In this document: positions 1-7,277 of the stretch, one piece after another
Numbering within the stretch: position 1 is the first letter of the stretch
Layout: each line of letters begins with the position of its first letter
Origin: Clostridiales bacterium
Lineage (GTDB): Bacteria > Bacillota > Clostridia > Christensenellales > CAG-138
Direction: 5' to 3'
Length of the DNA: 63,499 bases
Assembly: GCA_004556165.1 (NCBI GenBank)
Contig: SFIR01000009.1
Span: 1 to 63,499 of the forward strand
Notes under the pieces: generated by a model
Told to the model about the DNA's origin: nothing
Database searches by the model: none
What the model saw: only the letters and a program-made list of their open reading frames with translations
Translations under genes and position numbers: made by a program

Positions 1-12
1 GGCCTCCTTTCT
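1..12 (-). promoter_or_regulatory. ribosome-binding site of a gene lying left of the window
   Basis: Read on the minus strand the first bases are AGAAAGGAGGCC, a strong Shine-Dalgarno sequence pointing out of the window. A TACAAT box at 31-36 (minus) could be its -10. The gene itself is not visible, so this is an inference from the leader only. Confidence 0.4.
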
Positions 13-99
13 TGTTTTTTGCCAATTTACATTGTAGCAGGCTTTTCGCTATGGAGCTATCCTTTTTTTATTTTGGACACTTAATTATACAACTTACCG

Positions 100-245
100 T
101 TTGGCTTCGCCAAGTGAAGCAGCGGCGTTGCCGCTGTGAAGTTTTGTTTCTTTGAAACAAAATGAAGTGAAGTGTGCCACCCACTTCCGCAGAAACTTCA
201 CTGCGAAGCAACTTCACGATGCGAAGCATAACTTCACGTGCCGCA
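100..245. repeat. cluster of small hairpins separated by TGAAG/CTTCA tags
   Basis: At least five short perfect stems follow one another: TTGGC/GCCAA (101-113), CAGCGGC/GCCGCTG (120-136), TTTTGTTTC/GAAACAAAA (142-162), ATGC/GCAT near 219-229 and GTGCC/GGCAC near 238-251. They are separated by TGAAG on the left half and CTTCA on the right half, so the whole element is also a rough palindrome. No convincing gene overlaps it. It looks like a modular intergenic repeat of the REP/MITE kind; whether it recurs in the genome cannot be seen here. Confidence 0.6.
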
Positions 246-261
246 AGGCACACTTAGTTCG

Positions 262-302
262 AAAAAAGAGCCTTTTGTCCGGTAGACAAAAGACTCTTTT
301 TT
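262..302 (-). terminator. terminator of tRNA-Arg
   Basis: An 18-bp stem with one mismatch and a 5-nt loop, flanked by A and T runs, lies just after the 3' end of tRNA-Arg. It is symmetrical enough to work in both directions. Confidence 0.8.
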
Positions 303-304
303 CG

Positions 305-381
305 TGGCATGCCCGATGGGATTCGAACCCATGACCTTCAGAGTCGGAGTCTGACACTCTATCCGGCTGAGCTACGGGCAC
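305..381 (-). tRNA. tRNA-Arg (anticodon CCG)
   Basis: Full cloverleaf on the minus strand: acceptor GTGCCCG/CGGGCAT, D-arm GCTC...GAGT, anticodon loop CTCCGAC (anticodon CCG, reads CGG), T-arm with GGTTCGAATCC, discriminator G and encoded CCA. 77 nt. It has its own promoter and terminator. Confidence 0.95.
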
Positions 382-392
382 ACATCATTAGA

Positions 393-421
393 ATTATAAC
401 ACGAAAGCTCGGATTTGGCAA
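393..421 (-). promoter_or_regulatory. promoter of tRNA-Arg
   Basis: Minus strand TTGCCA (416-421), 17-bp spacer, perfect TATAAT (393-398), 12 bp before the tRNA. Confidence 0.75.
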
Positions 422-469
422 CCATGATGCACATTTAATCTTTTATGTCTGTAAATCCAAATAAACATA

Positions 470-498
470 TGGACTTTCATTGAGATTTGTAATATAAT
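470..498 (+). promoter_or_regulatory. probable promoter of deoB
   Basis: TATAAT at 493-498 with a weak TGGACT -35 at 470-475 (17-bp spacer), 35 bp before the deoB start. Confidence 0.5.
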
Positions 499-533
499 CA
501 GCGATAGAAAATATGTATCGGAGGATACTTTTT

Positions 534-1700
534 ATGAATAGAAGAGTTATTTTGATCGTTCTTGACAGCGTCGGCATCGGTTCGCTTCCCGATGCGGCGG
601 AATTCGGAGACGAGGACGCACATACCCTCGGCAATATCAATTCGGTTCGCCCGATCTATATGCCGAATCTTGTTAAGCTCGGCATCGGGAATATCGAGGG
701 CTCAAGGCTGCCGTATAACCCTAATTTCCACGGTGCATTCGGAAGACTGATGGAAAGGACCCATGCCAAGGATACCACGAGCGGTCACTGGGAAATGATG
801 GGCTTTCCTATGAGCACCCCGTTCAAAACCTATCCGAACGGCTTCCCCCGTGAGATAATGGATGAATTTGAAGCAAAGATCGGACGCGGGACGCTTGGCA
901 ATACCGTTGCATCGGGTACCGTAATAATAAATGAACTCGGTGACGAGCATGTTGCAACGGGTAAACCCATCATCTATACCTCTGCGGACAGTGTATTCCA
1001 GATTGCAGCGCATGAAGAAGTCATTCCCCTTGAGGAGCTCTACCGCATGTGCGAGATTGCCCGTGAAATGCTCGTCGGCGATAAGCTCGTGGGCAGGGTC
1101 ATAGCACGCCCGTTCCTCGGCGCAAACGGAGACTACAAGCGCACGGAAAACCGTCGTGATTTTGCTCTCGCGCCCATGGGCGATACTGTAATGGATGAGC
1201 TTGTAAAGAGGGGCAAAGAGGTCATCGGCATCGGAAAGATTGAGGATATCTTTGCTCACCGCGGCATAAGCCTTGCAGATCACACAAAGAACAATCCCTC
1301 GGGTATCGAAGCCACACTGAAATACATCAGGGAAGGCAGGGGAGATTTTATCTTCACGAACCTTGTGGATTTCGATATGCTCTACGGTCACAGGAACGAT
1401 GTTGACGGCTATGCTTCTGCAATAGAAGCCTTCGATAAGGCGCTTCCGGAGCTCATCTCAGCAATGGGTGAGAATGATATTATGATGATAACCGCCGATC
1501 ACGGCTGTGATCCCTGCTATCCCGGTACGGATCATACCCGTGAATACATCCCCCTCGTCGCTGTCGGTAAACACGTCAAGCCCACTTCGCTTGGCACGAG
1601 GGAAACCTTTGCCGATATCGGAGCAACGGTGCTCGATTATCTGACGGGAGAAGAATGGAGCGCCGGAAGCTCCATGCTCAGGGATTTTTATATGGACTGA
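534..1700 (+). CDS. deoB: phosphopentomutase
   Basis: Interconverts (deoxy)ribose 1-phosphate and 5-phosphate in the cytoplasm, linking nucleoside phosphorolysis with the pentose phosphate pathway. 388 aa, the usual family length. The alkaline-phosphatase fold is clear: metal-binding Asp in LIVLDSVGIG at the N-terminus, the phospho-acceptor segment DTTSGHWEMMG near residue 80, and metal ligands in ADHGCDP and DHTREY near the C-terminus. I chose ATG 534 because a good GGAGG site (519-523) precedes it; the upstream ATG at 513 would place that site inside the gene. Followed by a dacF-type gene, as in Bacillus (drm-pupG-dacF). A purine nucleoside phosphorylase that could feed it is at 34399. Confidence 0.96.
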   Translation: MNRRVILIVLDSVGIGSLPDAAEFGDEDAHTLGNINSVRPIYMPNLVKLGIGNIEGSRLPYNPNFHGAFGRLMERTHAKDTTSGHWEMMGFPMSTPFKTYPNGFPREIMDEFEAKIGRGTLGNTVASGTVIINELGDEHVATGKPIIYTSADSVFQIAAHEEVIPLEELYRMCEIAREMLVGDKLVGRVIARPFLGANGDYKRTENRRDFALAPMGDTVMDELVKRGKEVIGIGKIEDIFAHRGISLADHTKNNPSGIEATLKYIREGRGDFIFTNLVDFDMLYGHRNDVDGYASAIEAFDKALPELISAMGENDIMMITADHGCDPCYPGTDHTREYIPLVAVGKHVKPTSLGTRETFADIGATVLDYLTGEEWSAGSSMLRDFYMD

Positions 1701-1719
1701 CGCAGTAATGCCTGCATTT

Positions 1720-1756
1720 CGCCCGTTTGGCAGAGCCCGAACGGGCGCTGCTTTTT
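1720..1756 (+). terminator. terminator after deoB
   Basis: Inverted repeat CGCCCGTT / AACGGGCG (1720-1727, 1740-1747) followed by CTGCTTTTTG. Confidence 0.6.
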
Positions 1757-1813
1757 GTATTAAAACCCGTTTTTGCGAATAAACTTTACAAAAATCGCCG
1801 CGGAGGTGCTTTT

Positions 1814-2974
1814 ATGTACAAAAAGCTGTGTAATCTCGCATCATTCATTCTTGTAGCTTCTTTCCTGCTATTGACGATACCGGCAGGGGTAATAGCGGAT
1901 AATGCACCGATAGACACGGGAATTATTAAAGGAGCAATTCTGATGGAGCCGTACTCGGGAAGGGTACTGTTCGAGCATGATTCCTCGTCAAAATACAGCG
2001 TGGCAGGACTGACACGCCTTGCGGCTCTTCTCATCATCTGCGAAGCCTTCGATTCGGGAACGATAACGGACGATACAGTTGTGACGGTGAGCGCAAAATC
2101 CGCCGCCGTCAAGGGTACCACCGCTTTTCTTGCCAACGGAGAAAGGATGAATGCAGGCGACATGCTGATGGCTGCTGTCATGATAAATGCCGGTGATGCC
2201 ATACATGCGTTGATGTGCTGTATATGCGGAAGCGAAAATACTGCGGTCGAGCGCATAAATGCAAGATGCAGGGAATTGGGCATTGATGCTTCTTACAGCG
2301 ATATCTGCGGCGACGGAGTGCTTCTGTCATGTACCGACCTTGCCGCAATAGGCACTGCCCTTATAAAGAGCGAGAGCTTCAGGAGAAATTCAAGCCTTTA
2401 TTATGAAAAGCTTTCCCATACTACGGGAGCGAGCCAAACCGAGCTTGCAAATCCCAATAAATTGACAAAACAGTATTCGGGCTGTCTCGGCGTTGCGACG
2501 GGTTCATCGACCGATGCCGGTTATTGCGGAGTATTTGCATCCGAACGCGGAGGGACAACGTATATCGCTGTTGCGATAGGTGCGAAGAACTCATCGGACA
2601 GATTCGTTACGGGCATTGAACTTATGGACTATGGCTATGCTAATTTCAGAAGCAGCAAAATGGTGACTGCGGGCGAAACAGCTGCGGAGATACCGGTCAG
2701 CGGCGCGCTTGAAAAGACGATCAAGCTTGTTACGGCATCGGATCTTTCCCTGCTTGTCAGCGTCAACGGTGCCAAACTGTATTCGGAAACGGAAATTCCG
2801 GAATCCGTTGAGGCCCCGATAAAAGAAGGGCAGATAATTGGCAGGATAAGATACCTGACCGAGAACGGGGAGATTGTCGGCGAGGTCGATCTTATCGCTT
2901 ATTCGGGTGCTGAAAAAGCCGGATTCAAGGATTATGTCATGCTTATTATGCGTGCATGGTTCGGCAGAACCTGA
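1814..2974 (+). CDS. DacF/PBP5-type D-Ala-D-Ala carboxypeptidase homologue, catalytic motifs lost
   Basis: 386 aa. Peptidase S11 architecture: signal peptide (residues 1-29, hydrophobic core LASFILVASFLLLTIPAG), penicillin-binding domain, PBP5-like beta-rich C-terminal domain, and a C-terminal amphipathic stretch typical of membrane anchoring. Start ATG 1814 follows GGAGG at 1802-1806. Its place after deoB matches dacF, the sporulation DD-carboxypeptidase that trims spore-cortex peptidoglycan. Oddity seen directly: the three active-site motifs of the family are all changed. SxxK is replaced by GLTR, SxN by NAG (in MINAGDA) and KTG by ATG (in VATGSS). It should therefore not cleave or acylate by the known mechanism. 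It may bind peptidoglycan or act as a structural or regulatory pseudoenzyme. Confidence 0.8.
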   Translation: MYKKLCNLASFILVASFLLLTIPAGVIADNAPIDTGIIKGAILMEPYSGRVLFEHDSSSKYSVAGLTRLAALLIICEAFDSGTITDDTVVTVSAKSAAVKGTTAFLANGERMNAGDMLMAAVMINAGDAIHALMCCICGSENTAVERINARCRELGIDASYSDICGDGVLLSCTDLAAIGTALIKSESFRRNSSLYYEKLSHTTGASQTELANPNKLTKQYSGCLGVATGSSTDAGYCGVFASERGGTTYIAVAIGAKNSSDRFVTGIELMDYGYANFRSSKMVTAGETAAEIPVSGALEKTIKLVTASDLSLLVSVNGAKLYSETEIPESVEAPIKEGQIIGRIRYLTENGEIVGEVDLIAYSGAEKAGFKDYVMLIMRAWFGRT

Positions 2975-2989
2975 TGGAATAACTCATGC

Positions 2990-3018
2990 TTGCACCGATA
3001 GGATATTTGTGGTAAAAT
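2990..3018 (+). promoter_or_regulatory. promoter of the M50 protease-scpAB operon
   Basis: TTGCAC (2990-2995), 17-bp spacer, TAAAAT (3013-3018). Confidence 0.65.
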
Positions 3019-3084
3019 AAATCAGTATTTACTTATGAAAGGAACCGACCGTGCCGTAAATGCGCATGGTCAAGGAAAGAATAA

Positions 3085-3801
3085 ATGGGCATACTAAGCG
3101 CGATATTCAGCGGAGAGGGCATTAGTGCCATCCTTGAAAGCATACTCTATACACTTCCTGCGGTGCTTATTGCTCTCACGTTCCATGAGTTTGCGCATGC
3201 TTATGTTGCCTATAAAAACGGCGACCCGACTGCCCGCAATCTCGGCAGGATGACACTGAATCCGCTTGCGCATCTCGATGTTTGGGGCTTTGTATGTATG
3301 CTGCTCGTAGGCTTCGGCTGGGCAAAACCCGTACCGGTTAATCCGAATAATTACCGGAACTATAAAAAGGGCGAGCTCACCGTTTCGCTTGCAGGCGTGA
3401 CTATGAACCTTATCATCGGAATAATCGGCGCATTGGCAAGCATGATAACCTTCTATGCTGCACTTAATAACGGAAATTATTATGATATTGTAAATGGGAT
3501 AGGCGTTGCGGGCAAGATCTACTATGTCTTCCTCAATCTCTGCTGTATCAACTGCGCGCTCATGGTGTTTAACCTTATTCCTATCTATCCTCTTGACGGT
3601 TACCATGTATTTGAGGTTCTGCTCGGAAGGGTGATAAGCCCCAGGGTGTTCGAATTCCTGCGCAAATACGGCCAGATGATTCTGCTCATAGTTATATTCG
3701 TTGGCAATCGTTCGGGCTTTTCACTCGTCGGCTATTTGACACAGTATGTTGCAAAAGGACTTTTGTATGCATCCGATTGGTTGGTTTCCCTGTTTGTTTG
3801 A
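3085..3801 (+). CDS. M50-family (site-2-type) membrane metalloprotease
   Basis: 238 aa integral membrane protein of the short peptidase M50 group. The zinc site HEFAH (HExxH) is in the second hydrophobic segment near residue 35, and the third ligand motif NLIPIYPLDG (NxxPxxxLDG) is near residue 163. About five to six hydrophobic segments. It lacks PDZ domains, unlike SpoIVFB/RseP partners, so its substrate is unknown. The scpA start follows 12 bp after its stop, so it is co-transcribed with the condensin accessory genes, an order common in Clostridia. Confidence 0.85.
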   Translation: MGILSAIFSGEGISAILESILYTLPAVLIALTFHEFAHAYVAYKNGDPTARNLGRMTLNPLAHLDVWGFVCMLLVGFGWAKPVPVNPNNYRNYKKGELTVSLAGVTMNLIIGIIGALASMITFYAALNNGNYYDIVNGIGVAGKIYYVFLNLCCINCALMVFNLIPIYPLDGYHVFEVLLGRVISPRVFEFLRKYGQMILLIVIFVGNRSGFSLVGYLTQYVAKGLLYASDWLVSLFV

Positions 3802-3813
3802 TGAGGATGGGGC

Positions 3814-4584
3814 ATGGAATACAGGGTGCATCTGAATAAATTCGACGGACCGCTCGATCTTCTGCTCCACCTTATCGAAAAAGCGGAGCTGGACATCAAG
3901 GATATCTTCCTGTCCGAGATAACTGCGGAGTTTCTCGAATACCTGAGCGAACTCGATGAGCTCGATATGGATCAGGCCAGTTCATTCCTTACCGTTGCCG
4001 CCACCCTTGTATACATGAAATCTCGTTCACTATTTCCGCCGGAACCAAAGGAAGATGAGGAAGAGGAGGACCCGGGTGAAGCGCTGATCCGTCAGCTGCG
4101 CGAATACAAGCTCTTTAAGGAAGTCTCCAAGGAGATGCGTGAGCTTGCGCACGAAGGATATAAGCTGCACGGCAAGCCTCCGGAGGAATTTCCGCTTCCG
4201 CCAAGGGAAATAATTCTCAGGGATACCACGACCGAGATGCTCTATGAGGCCATGCTCAAGGCTCTTGACAGGACCAAAGAGCAGGATAAACCTGAAACTA
4301 CTCATGAGGTTGCTGCGGATAGATTTACTATCCGTTCATGTTCAAGGCGTGTCCGTGAAGTCCTGATGACGAGCGGAGGAAGAACGAGCTTCTCTTTTCT
4401 CATAGAAGAAGCCTCGCGTGCGGAAATCATTGCAACATTCATGGCACTTCTGGAGATGATATCGAGCGGCGAGATAAGGCTTGAGCAGTCCGCATACTGC
4501 GGAGAAATAGATATTTTTGCCGTGAAGCTCATACAGAATGATGAAAAACTGAGCTATATGGACGAGGAAGAGCTTCCGCTGTAA
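3814..4584 (+). CDS. scpA: segregation and condensation protein A
   Basis: 256 aa kleisin of the bacterial SMC condensin complex. The N-terminus YRVHLNKFDGPLDLLLHLIEKAELDI is the diagnostic ScpA start that binds the SMC neck; residues 70-90 contain an acidic linker (EDEEEED), and the C-terminal winged helix binds the SMC head. It works with ScpB (next gene) and SMC to compact and separate replicated origins. The adjacent gene order scpA-scpB supports the call. Confidence 0.95.
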   Translation: MEYRVHLNKFDGPLDLLLHLIEKAELDIKDIFLSEITAEFLEYLSELDELDMDQASSFLTVAATLVYMKSRSLFPPEPKEDEEEEDPGEALIRQLREYKLFKEVSKEMRELAHEGYKLHGKPPEEFPLPPREIILRDTTTEMLYEAMLKALDRTKEQDKPETTHEVAADRFTIRSCSRRVREVLMTSGGRTSFSFLIEEASRAEIIATFMALLEMISSGEIRLEQSAYCGEIDIFAVKLIQNDEKLSYMDEEELPL

Positions 4585-4611
4585 AAACGGCTGCAAAGAA
4601 AGGGATTTTAG

Positions 4612-5169
4612 ATGGAAAGAAGCGAACTCAAGGGCGCGATAGAGAGCCTGATGTATGTTTCGGGAGAACCTATCAGCTTTGTCGAGCTTCAAAGGGTATT
4701 TGAGGTCGGCGAGGACGAAATACGCAGCGTCGTTGCCGAAATGGCGGATGAGATGCAGGCTGAAAATCGCGGTATCTATCCGTTTTTCACCGATACTACC
4801 GTAAAATTCGTTACAAACCCCAGATATGAGGAGTGGCTGATAAAACTCCTCGCGCCGCCCGAGGAACGCACTCTGAGCGATTCCATAATGGAAACCCTTT
4901 CAATCATCGCGTACCGTCAGCCGGTAACGCGCGCCGATATTGAAAGCGTGCGCGGCGTCAGATGCGAATATGCCGTGTCAACGCTTTTGAAGCAGGGCTT
5001 TATCCGCGAGGTCGGAAGAAAGGATTGTATAGGAAGGCCGATGATGTTCGGCACTACCGATGCTTTCCTCGTAAGATTCGGACTTCATTCCCTTGAAGAG
5101 CTGCCGCCCCTTCCCGCAAGCGAGGATGAAAACAACGAAACCGAATACCAGATTGGTGAAAATGTGTAA
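4612..5169 (+). CDS. scpB: segregation and condensation protein B
   Basis: 185 aa, typical length. Two winged-helix domains that dimerise and bind the middle of ScpA. Recognisable segments: GAIESLMYVSGEPIS at the N-terminus, and ETLSIIAYRQPVTRADIESVRGV near residue 100, the best conserved ScpB motif. Starts 27 bp after scpA and forms one operon with it. Confidence 0.95.
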   Translation: MERSELKGAIESLMYVSGEPISFVELQRVFEVGEDEIRSVVAEMADEMQAENRGIYPFFTDTTVKFVTNPRYEEWLIKLLAPPEERTLSDSIMETLSIIAYRQPVTRADIESVRGVRCEYAVSTLLKQGFIREVGRKDCIGRPMMFGTTDAFLVRFGLHSLEELPPLPASEDENNETEYQIGENV

Positions 5170-5188
5170 ACCGATTTTTTAATTGCAC

Positions 5189-5217
5189 TTGTGTTTTTCG
5201 TCAGTTTGGTGTAGAAT
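5189..5217 (+). promoter_or_regulatory. promoter of the Asp23-fakA-recG operon
   Basis: TTGTGT (5189-5194), 17-bp spacer, TAGAAT (5212-5217). Confidence 0.55.
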
Positions 5218-5259
5218 TATTATGATTAGGATACAAATAGTCTTTTCAGGAGGTTGAAT

Positions 5260-5613
5260 ATGGCTGCTATCATCAAGAATGACCTCGGTACGATCTCATT
5301 CGGTGAAGACCTGATTGCAAACATTGCCGGTTCCGCTGCATGCGAAAATTACGGCATTGTCGGCATGAACAGTGCAAATGCAAGCGATACCATTCTGCAG
5401 CTCGTCGGCAGCGAAAACATGAAGCGCGGCGTTAAGGTCGTCATCGGTGCCGATAATAAGGTTAAGATCGATCTGCATGTTACCCTCATGTACGGAGTTT
5501 CGTTCCCCGCAGTGGCAAATAATGCAATCAGCAATGTTAAATATCGTGTTGAAGAAATGACGGGTCTCAGCGTTGACTGCGTCAATATCTATGTGGAGGC
5601 TGTTAGGGTATAA
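5260..5613 (+). CDS. Asp23/Gls24 family envelope-stress protein
   Basis: 117 aa, single Asp23-domain protein. The family is found at the cell envelope of Firmicutes and is linked to cell-wall stress, but its biochemical role is not settled. Conserved features: SFGEDLIANIAGSAA near the start, KVKIDLHVTLMYGV in the middle and VEEMTGLSVDCVNIYVEAV at the end. The ATG at 5260 has AGGAGG 6 bp upstream (5248-5253); the TTG at 5254 touches that site and is rejected. It precedes fakA, the standard order in this phylum. Confidence 0.93.
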   Translation: MAAIIKNDLGTISFGEDLIANIAGSAACENYGIVGMNSANASDTILQLVGSENMKRGVKVVIGADNKVKIDLHVTLMYGVSFPAVANNAISNVKYRVEEMTGLSVDCVNIYVEAVRV

Positions 5614-5639
5614 CCCTTTCGCACTCGGAGGTAAGAGTT

Positions 5640-7277
5640 TTGAAGCGTACTATAGATGCTGCATCGTTCAAAGAAATGCTTTTCATGGGAGCGGCCCTCC
5701 TTGAAAAGAATAAGCAGACGATCGATGCTATGAATGTTTTTCCCGTACCCGACGGAGATACGGGTACCAATATGTCCATGACCATGCAGCGCGCAGTCGC
5801 CGAGATCAAGCAGCAAAACCCCGATACGGTCGAGGGTATTGCTTCCGCTCTGTCGATGGGCGCACTCAAGGGCGCAAGGGGTAATTCCGGAGTCATTCTT
5901 TCACAGATATTCAGGGGTTACGCTAAAGCTTTCAAGGGTGTTAAGACTGATATTGATGCAAAATTGCTTTCATCCGCGCTCAGCGTGGGTACTGAAGCAG
6001 CATATAAGGCTGTCATGAAGCCCAGAGAGGGTACTATGCTGACCGTATCGAGAATGATCAGCGAAAGCGTCGAGAAGGCTGTGGCTAACGGAATGGATGC
6101 TTACGGCTGCGTGGACAGAATGTTTGAAAGCGGCGAGGCCGCCCTTCGCAAGACCCCGGAGCTGCTCCCGGTGCTCAAGGAAGCAGGAGTGGTGGATTCC
6201 GGCGGCGTGGGTCTCCTGACAATATACCGCGGCTTCAAAATGGTGCTCGACGGGGAGGAATTGGATGAGAATATCGACGACCTCTTCAATTTTGAGCTTA
6301 CCGAAACCAAGCCAGAACAGCACGAGAATGATCTCGAGAACATAACCTACGGCTATTGCACCGAGTTTTTTGTAATCCATCTCTATGAGGGCGTGGATGC
6401 TCATCAGGTCGAAGCCTTCCGCGAGAAGCTTCAAAAGATCGGCGATTCGATAGTCGTCGTCAATGATGAGGATATCATAAAGGTACATGTTCATTCCAAT
6501 AATCCCGGTAAGGTCATCCAGCTGGCGCTGAATCTCGGCGAGATAGATAAGATAAAGATCGAGAATATGCGCGAACAGAACAGGGAGCTTACCGCTAAGC
6601 TCAAAGAGAACGAAAAGGAAACCGCAATCGTTGCCGTAAGCGTCGGAAAGGGCATTGACGAGGTGTTTACGAGCCTCGGTGCGGATCAGCTCATCTCGGG
6701 CGGTCAGAGCATGAACCCGAGCATTGACCTCATTGTGCAGTGCATTAAAAAAGCCAATGCGCGCAATGTATTTGTGCTTCCTAACAATTCGAATATAATC
6801 ATGGCTGCGCAGCAGGCCGCCGAAATAGCGGAATGCAACGTCATTATTATTCCGACAAAGACTATCGTTCAGGGTGTTTCCGCGCTCATGGCATTTGATC
6901 CCGAAGCGGATGCGGATACCAATAAGGATTTGATGACGGAAGCCATAGGCTCTGTAACTTCGGGTTCCGTTACCTATGCCGTCCGCAATACTACCTTTGA
7001 GGGCAATGTGATAGCCGTTAATGACATCATCGGCATGAAGGATGGGAAGATCCGTACCGTAAATAAAGAAATATCGGCAGCTGCTGCCGAGCTTACCAGA
7101 ATCATGCTCGATGAACGTGACGGCGACGGAGTTGTGACGCTCTATTACGGAGAAAGTGTTACCGAGGAGGATGCGGCTGCAATAGCGGACATCCTAAGCA
7201 AGGAGTATAAGAATGCCGAGTTCATCGTGCAGTTCGGCGGTCAGCCCCTCTATTACTACTATATTTCAGTCGAATAA
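5640..7277 (+). CDS. fakA: DhaL/DegV-like fatty acid kinase subunit (DAK2 fusion protein)
   Basis: 545 aa. N-terminal DhaL-type nucleotide-binding domain (residues 1-200) with the Mg-ATP motif NVFPVPDGDTGTNM and the segment ARGNSGVILSQ; then a middle linker domain and a C-terminal EDD/DegV-like domain. The family (YloV, FakA) phosphorylates fatty acids held by separate FakB proteins, to incorporate exogenous or recycled fatty acids into phospholipid; no fakB is in this window. TTG start at 5640 after GGAGG. The stop and the recG ATG overlap by one base (TAATG), so translation is probably coupled. Confidence 0.88.
   Translation: MKRTIDAASFKEMLFMGAALLEKNKQTIDAMNVFPVPDGDTGTNMSMTMQRAVAEIKQQNPDTVEGIASALSMGALKGARGNSGVILSQIFRGYAKAFKGVKTDIDAKLLSSALSVGTEAAYKAVMKPREGTMLTVSRMISESVEKAVANGMDAYGCVDRMFESGEAALRKTPELLPVLKEAGVVDSGGVGLLTIYRGFKMVLDGEELDENIDDLFNFELTETKPEQHENDLENITYGYCTEFFVIHLYEGVDAHQVEAFREKLQKIGDSIVVVNDEDIIKVHVHSNNPGKVIQLALNLGEIDKIKIENMREQNRELTAKLKENEKETAIVAVSVGKGIDEVFTSLGADQLISGGQSMNPSIDLIVQCIKKANARNVFVLPNNSNIIMAAQQAAEIAECNVIIIPTKTIVQGVSALMAFDPEADADTNKDLMTEAIGSVTSGSVTYAVRNTTFEGNVIAVNDIIGMKDGKIRTVNKEISAAAAELTRIMLDERDGDGVVTLYYGESVTEEDAAAIADILSKEYKNAEFIVQFGGQPLYYYYISVE

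Noticed and set aside
152..334. 60-codon frame in the first hairpin cluster
   Set aside because: Made of hairpin repeats and antisense tRNA-Arg (ends WDSNP), so not a protein gene.
702..1391. Long minus-strand frame of 229 codons
   Set aside because: It lies wholly opposite deoB, whose motifs are unambiguous; it is a shadow frame.
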